Below, in pieces: positions 42,469-52,595 of a DNA stretch of 64,000 nt. Made by a program: the position numbers and the translations under genes. Origin of the DNA: Aerococcus sanguinicola (GTDB taxonomy: Bacteria > Bacillota > Bacilli > Lactobacillales > Aerococcaceae); the NCBI RefSeq assembly GCF_008726925.1, contig NZ_VYWO01000001.1:806001-870000 (forward strand), read 5' to 3'. The notes under the pieces are model-generated. The model was not told the DNA's origin and searched no databases. It saw nothing but the letters and a program-made list of their open reading frames with translations. The number at the start of each line of letters is the position of its first letter. Within the stretch, counting starts at the first letter, position 1.

Positions 42469-44412
42469 TTAATCCTGAGGCTTTTTCTCCTGGTCCTCGG
42501 GAAGCTCTTGGTGGTCCGTTTCATAGATAGACCGGGTCACAAAGGCTACCCACTGCTTGCGGCCTTCATCATTAAAGTGAACCCCATCATCCCCTAACCA
42601 AGTCGGTGCCGCCTCTTGGCTCATAAAGTAAGCATTCCAATCCAGATAATGAACCTGGTCTCCCAATTGGTCAGCTGCTGCCTTTAGATTGCTATTGACT
42701 TCATCGCGCCAAGGACGGTTAACATGGGTATTCACCAGGTAAATCTTCCGATCCTTGCCAATTTGTTCGACCATGTCGACAATCTGTTGGCTGGAGAAGC
42801 CCCCATTAGCCCCTAGGTTAATCACAACCGGGTTGAAGAGGGCCTGGTTCGCTTTGAGCTGGTCGATAACTGGAGCGATGGCATAGACCTGCCGGCCGAC
42901 CTCTGCGCTGATATAAGAATTCGGATAGGTCACCGAAAGCAATTCAGACGCCCCTAGAAGCAGGGAATCCCCAATAAAGGTCGCTTGGAGATTATGGGCC
43001 ATCTGCACCTGTTCCTTAGGCAGGGAGGATAGGAAGCCCTGTTGGTCAGCTGGCAATTGGTTGATATAGGCTTTGATTTCTTCTTCACTCGCCGGATCGC
43101 TCACATTCCCATTGGCTATGGCCTTGTTCTGCTCGATCAGGGCAGCTTTTTGTGCTTCAGCTTGACGAATTTGTTCGGCTGTTTCATGTTCAATAGGCGC
43201 TATCGCCAAAGCCACACCTGTCCCCACTAGCATAGCCAGATAAGCCCAGAAAGCGATGCGACTGGCCAATGGGGTCTGGGAAGACAAGGCAGCTCTTAGG
43301 CCTGATTTGAGCTGGAGAGAGACTCCCCTAGGCCGGTTGAAGATCGGCACATAAAACTTGCGGTGGACGACCACAATGTGGGTAAGGGCCCCTAGGAAAA
43401 TGATAAGGGCCAACTGCCAACCGATAGATGCTACAAAGAAGTTGGAGGACTTGGGCGCTGAGCGGAAAATGATAAAAACCGGATAGTAGAAGAGGTACAT
43501 CCCATAAGTCATCTGCCCCAGCCAAGATAAGGGGCGGAAGCGCAAAAGCTTAGCCAATAAGTTACCAGGCAGGGTTAGGAGGACGAGGAAGAGGACCACT
43601 AAGAGGTCAAAGGCAAACATCCCGCCATAATAAGTTAGGCTCCACGAATCCGTTAAAAAGCGCATCATAAAGAAAAGTAAGCCGGCAATTCCGACCGTCA
43701 AGAGTGAAGTCAACCAGGAGGCGCCCTTCTTCACAAGCTGGCGCATCCGGTCAGTTTGCATGACGGTGCCAGCCCAAGCCCCCAAGGCAAAGCTGAAGAG
43801 TCGCGTATCCGTCCCATAGTAAACCCGACTCGGATCCTTTCCAGGGTCAAAGAGCACAGCCATTAGGACAGCACTCAGCACGGCCAAGATCAGATAGAGC
43901 CAGGAAGCTTGCTTAGCGGACTTGAACTGGGGGCGGACGAGATGAACGAGGGCCGGCCAGAGGAAGAGGAATTGGGCATACATGCTCAAATACCAGAGAT
44001 GGGTAAAGATCGACGGATGGGCAAAATCAGCAAAATACGACCCTCCCGCCAGGATCTGTGACCAGTTATTCAAGAAGACTAAGCTGGACAAGAACATACG
44101 AGGTAAATTGGTTAGGAGGTCGAAGCGAAAGACCAACAAATAGCAGGTGCCGACTACTAAAAGAAAGAGCATAGGCCGGAAGAGCCGACCCAGTCGCCGA
44201 AAGAATGTAGACCAAAAACGCGGAAAACTTCCCGTCGCCTGGTAGCTCTTCTCCAAGCGACTAGAGATTAAGAATGCTGAGAGAACAAAGAAAATATCTA
44301 CAGCTAAAAAACCACCGGGCAAGAGGTGTTTGGTGTAATGATAAAAAATAATAGCCAGCATGGACAGAAAGCGAAGGCTATCAAAGGGTCTAAAATATTT
44401 ACGTTTGGCCAA
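42469..44412 (-). CDS. oatA: Acyltransferase-3/SGNH fusion, OatA-like peptidoglycan O-acetyltransferase
   Basis: A 647-residue two-domain envelope enzyme. The N-terminal ~400 residues hold about eleven membrane segments of the acyltransferase-3 family (RFLSMLAIIFYHYTKHLLPG, FLAVDIFFVLSAFLISS). The extracellular C-terminal SGNH domain has TFIGDSLLLGASE (nucleophile Ser), a GANGG block and DDGVHFNDEG (catalytic Asp/His). OatA adds acetyl groups to muramic acid and gives lysozyme resistance; teichoic or other polysaccharide targets are also possible in this family. Lies between rplQ and ecfA1, an unusual position. Confidence 0.85.
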   Translation of the reverse strand: MAKRKYFRPFDSLRFLSMLAIIFYHYTKHLLPGGFLAVDIFFVLSAFLISSRLEKSYQATGSFPRFWSTFFRRLGRLFRPMLFLLVVGTCYLLVFRFDLLTNLPRMFLSSLVFLNNWSQILAGGSYFADFAHPSIFTHLWYLSMYAQFLFLWPALVHLVRPQFKSAKQASWLYLILAVLSAVLMAVLFDPGKDPSRVYYGTDTRLFSFALGAWAGTVMQTDRMRQLVKKGASWLTSLLTVGIAGLLFFMMRFLTDSWSLTYYGGMFAFDLLVVLFLVLLTLPGNLLAKLLRFRPLSWLGQMTYGMYLFYYPVFIIFRSAPKSSNFFVASIGWQLALIIFLGALTHIVVVHRKFYVPIFNRPRGVSLQLKSGLRAALSSQTPLASRIAFWAYLAMLVGTGVALAIAPIEHETAEQIRQAEAQKAALIEQNKAIANGNVSDPASEEEIKAYINQLPADQQGFLSSLPKEQVQMAHNLQATFIGDSLLLGASELLSVTYPNSYISAEVGRQVYAIAPVIDQLKANQALFNPVVINLGANGGFSSQQIVDMVEQIGKDRKIYLVNTHVNRPWRDEVNSNLKAAADQLGDQVHYLDWNAYFMSQEAAPTWLGDDGVHFNDEGRKQWVAFVTRSIYETDHQELPEDQEKKPQD

Positions 44413-44569
44413 AATTGCCCCTCCTCATCAATAATAATCCAATAATAGCACTAATCCCCCTTACTGTCTTCAAATCTCCACATTATTTTTTTCTTATTTT
44501 GTCTATAAAAGATCAGTTAAACTTATTTGTAAAATTTTTATTTTTAAAGTGGATTTGAAAGCTGCTGAT

Positions 44570-44940
44570 TCATATGCTAGTGCCCCTCAAGCCCCGTCGT
44601 CAACCCACATTCATGGGCCTCCAGTGTGGGTTAGAGGCTGCCAAACCACACTTCTCAGTCTCAATTGTGGGCTAAGAACTGCTAAGTTTCGTAACCTGTC
44701 TAGTCGGGTTCGAGGATGCAGAAAGTGCTCCTCTTCACCAAAATCCGCCGAAGACTTTCAGTCTTCTCTGTCTTTTGGCTCCAGAGATCTATTTCTCACG
44801 CTAGCCCTCACACCCTCTAGTCGGGTTCGCAGTTGCAGACTTGAAGTGACTTCACCCAATCGGAACGATCGGCTAAAGCCGCTCTTTTCCGATTGGGCTC
44901 TAGTCATTCAAGTCTGACCGCAACTGCTCACACCCTGATA
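44570..44940. repeat. Field of tandem large hairpins in a 0.67-kb gene-free region
   Basis: The gap 44413-45081 has no credible gene. Units: (a) AACCCACA/TGTGGGTT hairpin near 44597-44630; (b) unit 44699-44816, starting CTAGTCGGGTTCG and ending CTCACACCCT, with nested CCAAAA/TTTTGG and GAAGACT/AGTCTTC stems; (c) unit 44817-44937, with the same start and end, whose arms GCAGTTGC-AGACTTGAA-TGACT-CCCAATCGGAA pair in order with TTCCGATTGGG-AGTCA-TTCAAGTCT-GCAACTGC (about 45 nt each). The sequence 44413-44570 is AT-rich and holds the oatA upstream region. Confidence 0.75.
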
Positions 44941-44942
44941 AC

Positions 44943-44974
44943 AAAAAAAGCATTCATGCATTAACATGGATGCT
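44943..44974 (-). terminator. Terminator of the alpha operon (after rplQ)
   Basis: AGCATCCATG/CATGAATGCT stem with loop TTAATG and seven T's on the minus strand. Confidence 0.8.
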
Positions 44975-44997
44975 CGTGTTTTGGAATTAGGATATAT

Positions 44998-45031
44998 TTT
45001 CACTTCCGGAGCACCTGCCCCGGAAGTGAAA
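44998..45031. other. Perfect 12-bp stem hairpin between rplQ and its terminator
   Basis: TTTCACTTCCGG pairs exactly with CCGGAAGTGAAA around a 10-nt loop (AGCACCTGCC, plus strand). No T run of length follows. It may protect the 3' end of the transcript or be a processing site. Confidence 0.7.
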
Positions 45032-45081
45032 GAGCTAGACTTGGGTTTCCCCATCATCATAACGCTCTACATACATCTGGC

Positions 45082-45462
45082 TTACACTAATTCAATAATC
45101 GCCATCTTAGAACCGTCACCACGACGAGGTTCAGTCTTAAGGATACGGGTATAGCCGCCTTGACGATCTGCATAGCGAGGGCCTAACTCGTTGAATAATT
45201 TTTGTAAGGCTGTTTCAATAACGATGTCATCATCTTCCGCACGAACATCAGCGATTTCGTTACGAACAAATTTAGCAGCTTGACGACGTGCGCTAAGGTC
45301 ACCTTTCTTGCCTAAAGTAATCATTTTTTCAGTAGATTTACGGATTTCTTTAGCACGAGATTCGGTAGTTTCGATACGTTCATTGATAATTAAATCAGTC
45401 GTCAAATCACGTAATAAAGCTTTACGTTGTGAGCTGGTGCGACCTAATTTACGGTAACTCAT
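45082..45462 (-). CDS. rplQ: 50S ribosomal protein L17
   Basis: A 126-residue L17 with the family start [20 protein letters not shown] and the C-terminal [20 protein letters not shown] motif. Last gene of the infA-to-rplQ run, 26 nt after rpoA. Confidence 0.98.
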   Translation of the reverse strand: MSYRKLGRTSSQRKALLRDLTTDLIINERIETTESRAKEIRKSTEKMITLGKKGDLSARRQAAKFVRNEIADVRAEDDDIVIETALQKLFNELGPRYADRQGGYTRILKTEPRRGDGSKMAIIELV

Positions 45463-45488
45463 CAGAGAATTCCTCCTTCACTTTATAA

Positions 45489-46433
45489 TTAATCTTCTTG
45501 GCGTAAGCTTAAATCGAGGGCAGCCAACTTATTCTTGACTTCATCGAGGGACTTACGGCCTAAGTTACGAACTTTCATCATTTCTTGTTCAGTTCGGTCA
45601 GTTAATTCATCCACAGTATTGATACCTGCACGTTTCAAACAGTTGTAAGAGCGAACAGAAAGATCCAATTCTTCGATTGACATTTCGAGCATTTTTTCTT
45701 TCTGAGTTTCTTCTTTTTCGACCATAATTTCAGCAGACTTGGCTTCATTGGTCATATCAACGAAGATCGCTAAGTGCTCTGTAAGAATCTTAGCAGCTAA
45801 ACTCAACGCTTCATGAGGGGCGATGGTCCCGTCAGTCCAGATATCATAAGTCAACTTATCGAACTGGTTAATTTCACCAATACGGATATTTTCAACTTGG
45901 TAGTTAACTTTTTCGATTGGTGTGTAGATTGAATCTACTGGAATTACGCCAATTGGCATATTTTCTGATTTATTGTGTTCAGCCCGAACAAAACCACGAC
46001 CATTTTGGACATTCATCAGCATATGCAGACGGGCACCGTCCTCTAGGCTACAAATGTGTAGGTCTGGGTTCATGATATCAAAATCAGCATCGGCCGTAAT
46101 ATCCGCTGCAGTGACCTCTGCTGGGCCAACTACATCAATTTCGACTTGTTTTTCTTCAACATCATAAAGTTTCAATGAAAGCTTCTTGATGTTCAACACA
46201 ATTTGAGTGACATCTTCGCGGACACCTGGGATTGTAGAATATTCATGTAAAACATCATCAATCTGAACTGATGTTACCGCTGTACCAGGCAATGATGAAA
46301 GTAAAATACGACGCAGGGAATTGCCTAAGGTTGTTCCGTAACCACGTTCTAATGGTTCAATCGCAAATTTACCAAATTTGTTATCATCGCTGATCTCAAT
46401 CGTTTCAATAGTTGGTTTTTCAATTTCGATCAT
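45489..46433 (-). CDS. rpoA: RNA polymerase subunit alpha
   Basis: A 314-residue alpha subunit. The N-terminal dimerisation domain has [31 protein letters not shown]; the C-terminal domain (~245-310) carries the UP-element and activator-binding helices, including [15 protein letters not shown]. Situated between rpsK and rplQ, the standard place. Confidence 0.98.
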   Translation of the reverse strand: MIEIEKPTIETIEISDDNKFGKFAIEPLERGYGTTLGNSLRRILLSSLPGTAVTSVQIDDVLHEYSTIPGVREDVTQIVLNIKKLSLKLYDVEEKQVEIDVVGPAEVTAADITADADFDIMNPDLHICSLEDGARLHMLMNVQNGRGFVRAEHNKSENMPIGVIPVDSIYTPIEKVNYQVENIRIGEINQFDKLTYDIWTDGTIAPHEALSLAAKILTEHLAIFVDMTNEAKSAEIMVEKEETQKEKMLEMSIEELDLSVRSYNCLKRAGINTVDELTDRTEQEMMKVRNLGRKSLDEVKNKLAALDLSLRQED

Positions 46434-46520
46434 AATCTACAAGTATTCCCCTTTCAAAACGTGAATTTTGCACCACTACTGCTTCCAAAAAGTTTTCGGC
46501 AAGCTGTTTGAAAAACAGTA

Positions 46521-46913
46521 CTATACACGACGACGTTTTGGAGGACGGCAACCGTTATGTGGGATTGGGGTTACGTCACGAATTGAGGTAACTTCCAAAC
46601 CAGCAGCTTGTAAAGCACGAATTGCAGATTCACGACCAGGTCCTGGGCCTTTAACAGAAACTTCAACTGTCTTCATGCCTTGGTCCATAGCTGTCTTAGA
46701 AGCAGCTTCTGAAGCCATTTGGGCAGCATAAGGTGTTGATTTACGAGAACCCTTGAAACCAAGTGCACCTGCAGATGACCATGAAATTGCGTTACCATGT
46801 TCATCAGTAATCATAACAATAGTATTATTGAAAGTTGAGTGGATATGAGCGACACCAACTTCAACATTCTTCTTCACACGACGTTTACGTGTTTGACGTT
46901 TTGCTTTAGCCAT
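46521..46913 (-). CDS. rpsK: 30S ribosomal protein S11
   Basis: A 130-residue S11: [35 protein letters not shown], and the C-terminal [18 protein letters not shown] tail that lies in the platform of the small subunit. Between rpsM and rpoA; the gap to rpoA is 87 bp without evident terminator. Confidence 0.98.
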   Translation of the reverse strand: MAKAKRQTRKRRVKKNVEVGVAHIHSTFNNTIVMITDEHGNAISWSSAGALGFKGSRKSTPYAAQMASEAASKTAMDQGMKTVEVSVKGPGPGRESAIRALQAAGLEVTSIRDVTPIPHNGCRPPKRRRV

Positions 46914-46945
46914 TTGATTAACTTGCCTCCTTTACTTTAAATTAA

Positions 46946-47311
46946 TTATTTCTTCTTACCAGGGATCGCTACGCCGCGACCTTTACGGGTACGAGCATTG
47001 TTCTTAGTATTTTGACCGCGAACTGGTAGGTTACGACGGTGACGCATACCACGGTAGGAACCGATTTCTTGTAAACGTTTGATGTCCATGTTGACATCGC
47101 GACGTAAGTCACCTTCAACCTTGATCTTATCAACTTCTGCACGAATCTTGTCTAATTCGTCATTGCTTAGATCGTTCACACGGATATCTTCAGAGACACC
47201 AGCATCAGCTAAGATTTGTTTAGCTGTTGTGTTTCCGATCCCATAAATATATGTTAAGGCAATGACAACACGTTTGTTACGTGGAATATCTACACCTGCA
47301 ATACGAGCCAT
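46946..47311 (-). CDS. rpsM: 30S ribosomal protein S13
   Basis: A 121-residue S13 starting [21 protein letters not shown], with the [25 protein letters not shown] tail that contacts tRNA and the intersubunit bridge. 19 nt after rpmJ. Confidence 0.98.
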   Translation of the reverse strand: MARIAGVDIPRNKRVVIALTYIYGIGNTTAKQILADAGVSEDIRVNDLSNDELDKIRAEVDKIKVEGDLRRDVNMDIKRLQEIGSYRGMRHRRNLPVRGQNTKNNARTRKGRGVAIPGKKK

Positions 47312-47330
47312 TCGATTGGCACCTCCTTTA

Positions 47331-47444
47331 TTAACCTTGGCGTTGTTTATGTTTAGGGTTTTGGCAAATTACCATGACTTTGCCATTACGACGAATCACT
47401 TTGCATTTGTCGCAAATTGGTTTAACAGACGCTCTAACTTTCAC
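47331..47444 (-). CDS. rpmJ: 50S ribosomal protein L36 (zinc-ribbon form, GTG start)
   Basis: 37 residues: [20 protein letters not shown], then [17 protein letters not shown]. The four zinc ligands Cys11, Cys14, Cys27 and His32 are intact. The start codon is GTG, preceded by GGAGG, which is why the gene is easily missed. Lies between infA and rpsM as usual. Confidence 0.96.
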   Translation of the reverse strand: MKVRASVKPICDKCKVIRRNGKVMVICQNPKHKQRQG

Positions 47445-47471
47445 GATTGACCTCCTTATATCATTTAGAAA

Positions 47472-47690
47472 TTACTTGAAACGATATGTAATCCGTCCCT
47501 TGGTCAGATCATATGGAGACATTTCGACTTTTACACGGTCACCCGGTAGAATTCGAATATAATTCACACGAATCTTCCCAGAAACATGGGCAAGAATCTC
47601 TACGCCGTTTTCAAGTTCGACTTTGAACATTGCATTAGGTAGGGTCTCAGTAACCGTACCTTCTACTTCGATCATATCTTCTTTAGACAC
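47472..47690 (-). CDS. infA: Translation initiation factor IF-1
   Basis: A 72-residue OB-fold protein: [39 protein letters not shown] and [10 protein letters not shown]. First gene of a transcript with its own strong promoter (47778-47806). The methionine aminopeptidase gene map, often found before infA in bacilli, is absent. Confidence 0.98.
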   Translation of the reverse strand: MSKEDMIEVEGTVTETLPNAMFKVELENGVEILAHVSGKIRVNYIRILPGDRVKVEMSPYDLTKGRITYRFK

Positions 47691-47777
47691 TATATTTCCT
47701 CCTCGTTACACATATGTGCGACACGACAACATGAAGAAAAACTCATCTCAAAAGTTCTCAATAGGATTAACCTGAAC

Positions 47778-47806
47778 ATTATACCATTAAAGAACATCTA
47801 AATCAA
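47778..47806 (-). promoter_or_regulatory. Promoter of infA-rpmJ-rpsM-rpsK-rpoA-rplQ
   Basis: -35 TTGATT (47801-47806), 17-bp spacer, extended -10 TGG-TATAAT (-10 at 47778-47783). Lies between adk and infA. Confidence 0.85.
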
Positions 47807-47810
47807 GGAT

Positions 47811-48458
47811 TTATTCAATGATCTTTTTAATTTCGTTAAAGACATTATCGATTCCGATATCGCCCGGCACACGGTGAACCTTGCCTTGACTTTCGTAGAA
47901 GTCGAGGATTGGTGCTTGTTGCTCTTGGTTCACTTCGATCCGATTCTTAACCACTTCAGCCTTGTCATCGTCGCGGGTATAGAATTCTTCTGCCCCACAA
48001 CGATCGCAGACGCCTTCTTCTTTAGGTGGGTTAAAGTTGACATTGAAGGTTGCCCCACAATTGCCACAGATAATCCGACCACTGAGGCGTTTTTCTAGAA
48101 CTTCAGGATCCACATCGATGTAGATAACTGCATCGATTGTTTTATCGATGTCTTCAAGGATCTCTTCCAAGGCTTTAGCTTGGTTGAGGGTCCGAGGGAA
48201 GCCATCCAACATGAAGCCCTTAGCTTCTGTGTCTGCTTGCTGCAAACGTTCTTTAACAATCCCATTCGTCACTTCATCAGGGACAAGGCCGCCCTTATCC
48301 ATATATGACTTCGCTTCTTTACCGAGTGGGGTTTGGTCTTTGATGGCTTGACGGAACATATCTCCCGTAGAAATATGCGGAATGTCATAAGTTGCCACAA
48401 TTTTTTCTGCTTGGGTACCCTTACCAGCACCTGGCAGTCCCATCAAAATAATATTCAT
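47811..48458 (-). CDS. adk: Adenylate kinase (zinc-containing)
   Basis: A 215-residue adenylate kinase interconverting ATP+AMP and 2 ADP. P-loop [16 protein letters not shown] site [11 protein letters not shown] and [12 protein letters not shown] domain with a Cys4-type zinc site (CGNCGATF and CDRCGAEEF). ATG 48458 has GGAGG at 6 nt; the ATG two codons upstream overlaps that site and is not preferred. Last gene of the S10-spc transcript, 27 nt after secY. Confidence 0.97.
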   Translation of the reverse strand: MNIILMGLPGAGKGTQAEKIVATYDIPHISTGDMFRQAIKDQTPLGKEAKSYMDKGGLVPDEVTNGIVKERLQQADTEAKGFMLDGFPRTLNQAKALEEILEDIDKTIDAVIYIDVDPEVLEKRLSGRIICGNCGATFNVNFNPPKEEGVCDRCGAEEFYTRDDDKAEVVKNRIEVNQEQQAPILDFYESQGKVHRVPGDIGIDNVFNEIKKIIE

Positions 48459-48485
48459 TTCCATCCTCCGAACTTTAATTCTTGA

Positions 48486-49784
48486 CTAGCGAATAAAGCC
48501 TACATAGCGCCGCTTGATCAAGCGACCTTCAATTTGTTTAGCTGTATCGAGTGCAACACCAACAACGATGAGTAAACTTGTCCCTCCAAGACCAATCGTT
48601 CGCGGAAGATCAAAGAAATAGGACCCCATTAGAGGTAGGATGGCAATCATCATTAGGAATAATGAGCCAACACTGCTTAAACGATTGAGCATCTTGGAAA
48701 TATAACGTTCTGTTGGCAAACCAGGACGCACACTAGGGATATAAGCGCCTGATTTTTGGAAGTTCTCGGCAACACGTTCAGGATTGATTTGGATATGCGC
48801 GTAGAAGAATGTGAAGAGCACAATCGTTACGGCATAAATGGTCATCCCAATAGGTTGTTCGAGATTAAAGACTGTCTCTGCTGTTTTGAACCAGGCTGCA
48901 TCTGAGAACTGGGCCGACAAAAGACTGAGAACAGTCTGTGGCACCATGATGATCGAGCTAGCGAAGATAACTGGGATCACCCCAGCGGAGTTAATCTTCA
49001 ACGGCATGTGGGATTGTTCCACTACCGTGCTGGCCCGCTTGGAATAGCGCACAGGAATGCGCCGCTCAGCTTGGTTCACGTAAACAACTAAGATAATTAG
49101 AAGTAATGCAACAAGGGTAAAAACACCACCGAAGATGGCATTTTGAGTGAACTGAGCTTGGTCAGTTACATCAATCAAGCCCTTCTTGACAGCGGTGAGA
49201 ATTTCACCAGGGATACGAGCAACAATACCCGAGAAGATAATCAAGGAAACCCCGTTCCCAATACCGAACTGGGTGATTTGTTCTCCGATCCATACGACGA
49301 GCATAGACCCTGCAGTCATAACTAAAGCAATGATACAGTAGGTCAGCATGCCTGGATCCTTGATCAGGCCGAATTGCGAGAGGGAGTTAAAGCCAACCGA
49401 AATCGCAATGGCTTGGAAGAAAGAAACAAGAACGGAGAGATAGCGCGTCCACTTATTCAGCTTACGCCGTCCCACTTCACCTTGTTTCGACCATTCTGTA
49501 AAGGCTGGCACAATGTCCATCTGCAAAAGCTGTACCACAATCTGAGCCGTGATATAGGGGGAAACCCCTAAGGAAAAGATTGAGTAATTGTGCAAGGCCC
49601 CACCGCCAAAGGTATTCAATAGACCAAAGAGCCCTGAATTTACGAGCGTATTTATCGCTTGTGCATTCACTCCTGGAACTGTTATATGTGTCCCGAGACG
49701 GAACACAATTAACATTCCCAAAGTAAAGAGTATGCGACTTCTAACGTCTTTGTCCTGAAATACAGCTTTCAGAGTAGTGAACAT
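48486..49784 (-). CDS. secY: Preprotein translocase channel SecY (housekeeping)
   Basis: A 432-residue ten-span channel protein: RLGTHITVPGVNAQAI start, GGALHNYSIFSLGVSPYITA plug region, and the cytosolic QAERRIPVRYSKR loop. Start overlaps the rplO stop by one base (TAATG). It is distinct from the accessory SecY2 at 6,696-7,952. Confidence 0.98.
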   Translation of the reverse strand: MFTTLKAVFQDKDVRSRILFTLGMLIVFRLGTHITVPGVNAQAINTLVNSGLFGLLNTFGGGALHNYSIFSLGVSPYITAQIVVQLLQMDIVPAFTEWSKQGEVGRRKLNKWTRYLSVLVSFFQAIAISVGFNSLSQFGLIKDPGMLTYCIIALVMTAGSMLVVWIGEQITQFGIGNGVSLIIFSGIVARIPGEILTAVKKGLIDVTDQAQFTQNAIFGGVFTLVALLLIILVVYVNQAERRIPVRYSKRASTVVEQSHMPLKINSAGVIPVIFASSIIMVPQTVLSLLSAQFSDAAWFKTAETVFNLEQPIGMTIYAVTIVLFTFFYAHIQINPERVAENFQKSGAYIPSVRPGLPTERYISKMLNRLSSVGSLFLMMIAILPLMGSYFFDLPRTIGLGGTSLLIVVGVALDTAKQIEGRLIKRRYVGFIR

Positions 49785-50224
49785 TAGATCACCTCGATTG
49801 TGCCCCCAGCTGCTTCAATTGCTTCTTTAGCTGTAGCTGAGAATTTAGCTGCTTTAACGGTTAGTTTGCGTTCTAATTCACCAGCACCTAAAACTTTAAT
49901 AGCTTTCTTCGTATTCTTAACGAGGCCAGCTTCTACTAAAGCTTCTGGCGTTACTTCTGCGCCATCTTCAAAAACATTAAGATCGTCCACATTAACAATC
50001 GCAAATTCTTTGCGGTTAATGTTTGTAAAACCACGTTTAGGGATACGACGGTACAATGGGGTTTGCCCACCTTCAAAACCTAAACGAACTTTACCGCCTG
50101 AACGAGCTTTTTGACCTTTTTGGCCGCGACCTGAAGTCTTACCGTTACCTGATCCAGATCCACGTCCTAAACGGTTACGGACATGACGTGATCCTTCACT
50201 TGCTTTTAACTCGTGTAATTTCAT
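49784..50224 (-). CDS. rplO: 50S ribosomal protein L15
   Basis: 146 residues from the canonical [20 protein letters not shown] start; the [20 protein letters not shown] extension and [10 protein letters not shown] follow. A TTG three codons upstream (50233) sits closer to GGAGG, so a 149-residue form is possible; I keep the conserved start. Confidence 0.95.
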   Translation of the reverse strand: MKLHELKASEGSRHVRNRLGRGSGSGNGKTSGRGQKGQKARSGGKVRLGFEGGQTPLYRRIPKRGFTNINRKEFAIVNVDDLNVFEDGAEVTPEALVEAGLVKNTKKAIKVLGAGELERKLTVKAAKFSATAKEAIEAAGGTIEVI

Positions 50225-50257
50225 AATCTTCAAGGCACCTCCTTATTTCTTATTGTA

Positions 50258-50440
50258 TTATTTTACTTCTTTAACTTCAACTAAATGCGCAATCTTCTTG
50301 ATCATGCCATCGATCGCTGCATTAGTTTCTTTTTCAACTGTACGACCAGTCCGGGTTAGGCCCAGCGCTTGGCAGGTTTTGATTTGGTCATCTGGACGAC
50401 CGATAACACTGCGTTTTAAAGTTATTTGAACTTTTGCCAT
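50258..50440 (-). CDS. rpmD: 50S ribosomal protein L30
   Basis: A 60-residue L30: [33 protein letters not shown]. Placed between rpsE and rplO as expected. Confidence 0.97.
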   Translation of the reverse strand: MAKVQITLKRSVIGRPDDQIKTCQALGLTRTGRTVEKETNAAIDGMIKKIAHLVEVKEVK

Positions 50441-50453
50441 GTTGTAAGCCTCC

Positions 50454-50960
50454 TTAACCTAAGATTTCTTCAACTGATTTACCACGTAATTCAGCGATTT
50501 CTTCAGGTGATTTCAATTCTTTTAGCCCTTGGATGGTTGCACGCACAATGTTAATTGGAGTGTTTGATCCGAGTGACTTAGAAGTGATATCTGCAATACC
50601 TGCTAATTCAACAACGGCACGAACAGGGCCACCAGCGGCTACCCCAGAACCGTTCTTGGCTGGTTTCAAGAGGACTTGGCCTCCGTTGAAGATACCTAAT
50701 ACTTCATGAGGGATAGTGGTACCTGCGCGAGGAACTTCGATCATGTTCTTCTTAGCAGCTTCAACCGCTTTACGGATTGCTTCAGGAACTTCAGCAGCCT
50801 TACCTGTACCGAATCCAACGTGTCCATCTTTGTCGCCAACTACAACAAGTGCTGAGAAGTTCATGCGACGGCCACCTTTAACTACTTTAGTGACACGATT
50901 GATAGCAACAACGCGATCTTCGATTTCACGGTCGTTAACTTGTACAAATTTGTTTGTCAT
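50454..50960 (-). CDS. rpsE: 30S ribosomal protein S5
   Basis: A 168-residue S5 with double-stranded-RNA-binding-like N-domain ([20 protein letters not shown]) and the [19 protein letters not shown] and [16 protein letters not shown] motifs. It lines the mRNA entry and decoding region. 13 nt before rpmD. Confidence 0.98.
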   Translation of the reverse strand: MTNKFVQVNDREIEDRVVAINRVTKVVKGGRRMNFSALVVVGDKDGHVGFGTGKAAEVPEAIRKAVEAAKKNMIEVPRAGTTIPHEVLGIFNGGQVLLKPAKNGSGVAAGGPVRAVVELAGIADITSKSLGSNTPINIVRATIQGLKELKSPEEIAELRGKSVEEILG

Positions 50961-50980
50961 GTTATGGCTTCCTCCTTTTC

Positions 50981-51328
50981 CTAAAATTCTAGTCCGTTTT
51001 CACGTGCAGCGTCAGCCAAGGCTTGAACACGGCCGTGATATTGGTAACCGCCACGGTCAAAGACAACGGTTTTGACATCTTGTTCGACTGCTGCTTGGGC
51101 AATCTTCTTACCAACTGCTGCAGCTTTTTCAACTTTTGTCCCAGTTTCTTCACCATCAGAGGCACTTGCAAGCGTAACACCCGCTACGTCATCAATTAAT
51201 TGAGCGTAGATGTGTTTATTTGAGCGGAAAACGCTCAAGCGTGGGCACTCTGCTGTTCCAGAAATGTGACGACGTACACGTGCGTGACGTTTTTTACGTA
51301 AGACATTTTTATCTGGTTTGCTAATCAA
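50981..51328 (-). CDS. rplR: 50S ribosomal protein L18
   Basis: A 115-residue 5S rRNA-binding protein: [38 protein letters not shown] and [20 protein letters not shown]. 55-bp gap from rplF without terminator. Confidence 0.98.
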   Translation of the reverse strand: MISKPDKNVLRKKRHARVRRHISGTAECPRLSVFRSNKHIYAQLIDDVAGVTLASASDGEETGTKVEKAAAVGKKIAQAAVEQDVKTVVFDRGGYQYHGRVQALADAARENGLEF

Positions 51329-51383
51329 AATGGTTCACCTCTTAATTTCTACTTTAATTTGATAGGTAAGGATAATCCTAAGA

Positions 51384-51920
51384 TTATTTACCGGTTTTAC
51401 CTTCTTTACGGATAATGTGTTCGTCAGAGTAACGTACCCCTTTACCTTTGTAAGGTTCTGGACGACGAATTTCACGAACGTTAGCGGCGAATTGGCCAAC
51501 TAAGTCTTTATCAGCACCTGAAATATTAATTTCAGTATTGGATGGTAAATCAACTTCGATACCTTCTGGAATATCAAATTCTGCTGGGTGGGAAAGACCA
51601 ACGCTCAGCGTTAATTTGTTTCCTTGGGCTTGTGCACGGTAACCTACCCCTTGTAAGAGTAAGGTTTTCTTGAAACCTTCGCTAACCCCTAGAACCATGT
51701 TATTAACTAAAGCACGAGTCGTCCCGTGTAAAGCGCGAACATTCTTTTGGTTGTTAGGACGTTCGAAAGTGATTTCGTTTTCTTCTACATTGATTGTGAT
51801 TTGTGGATCGAATGTACGAGTCAGTTCACCTTTAGGGCCTTTAACGGTTAAAGTGTGGTCTTGTACATCGATGGTTACGTTACTAGGAATTGTTACTGGT
51901 TTATTACCAACACGACTCAT
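51384..51920 (-). CDS. rplF: 50S ribosomal protein L6
   Basis: A 178-residue L6 made of two related domains: MSRVGNKPVTIPSNV start and the C-terminal RRPEPYKGKGVRYSDEHI motif near the factor-binding site. Confidence 0.98.
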   Translation of the reverse strand: MSRVGNKPVTIPSNVTIDVQDHTLTVKGPKGELTRTFDPQITINVEENEITFERPNNQKNVRALHGTTRALVNNMVLGVSEGFKKTLLLQGVGYRAQAQGNKLTLSVGLSHPAEFDIPEGIEVDLPSNTEINISGADKDLVGQFAANVREIRRPEPYKGKGVRYSDEHIIRKEGKTGK

Positions 51921-51958
51921 CTAGACTGCACCTCTTTCAATTTTATTTTTTTAAGGGC

Positions 51959-52357
51959 TTACCATACGTAAGCTAAGACTTCGCCACCAACGTTTTTAGC
52001 GCGTGCTTCTTTATCAGTGATAACACCTTCAGAAGTAGAGATGATGGCAATTCCTAAACCGTTTAAGACTTTAGGGACTTCATCAGTTTTTGCATAAACA
52101 CGTAAACCTGGTTTAGAAATACGTTTTAAGTTAGTGATTACACGTTCGTTATTCTTACCATATTTCATGAAGACACGGATGATACCTTGTTTGTCATCTT
52201 CAATGACTTCGAAATCTTTGATGTAACCTTCTTCTTTAAGAATCTTTGTGATTGCAACTTTCATTGCTGATGCTGGAACTTCAAAAGACTCGTGGCGTAC
52301 CATATTTGCGTTACGCACGCGTGTTAAGAAATCAGCGATTGGATCTGTCATGACCAT
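51959..52357 (-). CDS. rpsH: 30S ribosomal protein S8
   Basis: A 132-residue S8 starting [20 protein letters not shown], with the C-terminal [20 protein letters not shown] and GGEVLAYVW signature. The first Met matches the start used in bacilli and has GGAGG 11 nt upstream. Confidence 0.98.
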   Translation of the reverse strand: MVMTDPIADFLTRVRNANMVRHESFEVPASAMKVAITKILKEEGYIKDFEVIEDDKQGIIRVFMKYGKNNERVITNLKRISKPGLRVYAKTDEVPKVLNGLGIAIISTSEGVITDKEARAKNVGGEVLAYVW

Positions 52358-52391
52358 TACCTGTTCACCCTCCTTTACTTATTACTCTCGA

Positions 52392-52577
52392 TTACCAACT
52401 AGCTTTTCTGACACCAGGAATTTGTCCTTTATAGGCAAGTTCACGGAGGCAGATACGGCATAGCTTGAATTTACGGTAAACAGAGTGTGGACGGCCGCAG
52501 CGTTCGCAGCGTGTGTATTCTTGTGTTGAATATTTTGCTTTGCGTTTATTTTTCGCAATCATTGATTTTTTAGCCAA
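52392..52577 (-). CDS. rpsN: 30S ribosomal protein S14 type Z
   Basis: A 61-residue zinc-ribbon S14 with Cys24, Cys27, Cys40 and Cys43 (CERC and CRIC). This is the housekeeping zinc-containing form found in the spc operon; no zinc-free paralogue is seen here. Confidence 0.98.
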   Translation of the reverse strand: MAKKSMIAKNKRKAKYSTQEYTRCERCGRPHSVYRKFKLCRICLRELAYKGQIPGVRKASW

Positions 52578-52595
52578 ATCGATTCCCTCCTCCTA

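Noticed and set aside
44549..44917. 122-codon plus-strand frame in the hairpin field
   Set aside because: It spans the inverted repeats, its protein repeats SSRVRGC only because the DNA units share ends, and no ribosome site precedes it.
47691..47810. A decayed map (methionine aminopeptidase) gene between adk and infA
   Set aside because: The gap is 120 bp, fully accounted for by the infA promoter and leader; no coding remnant is seen.
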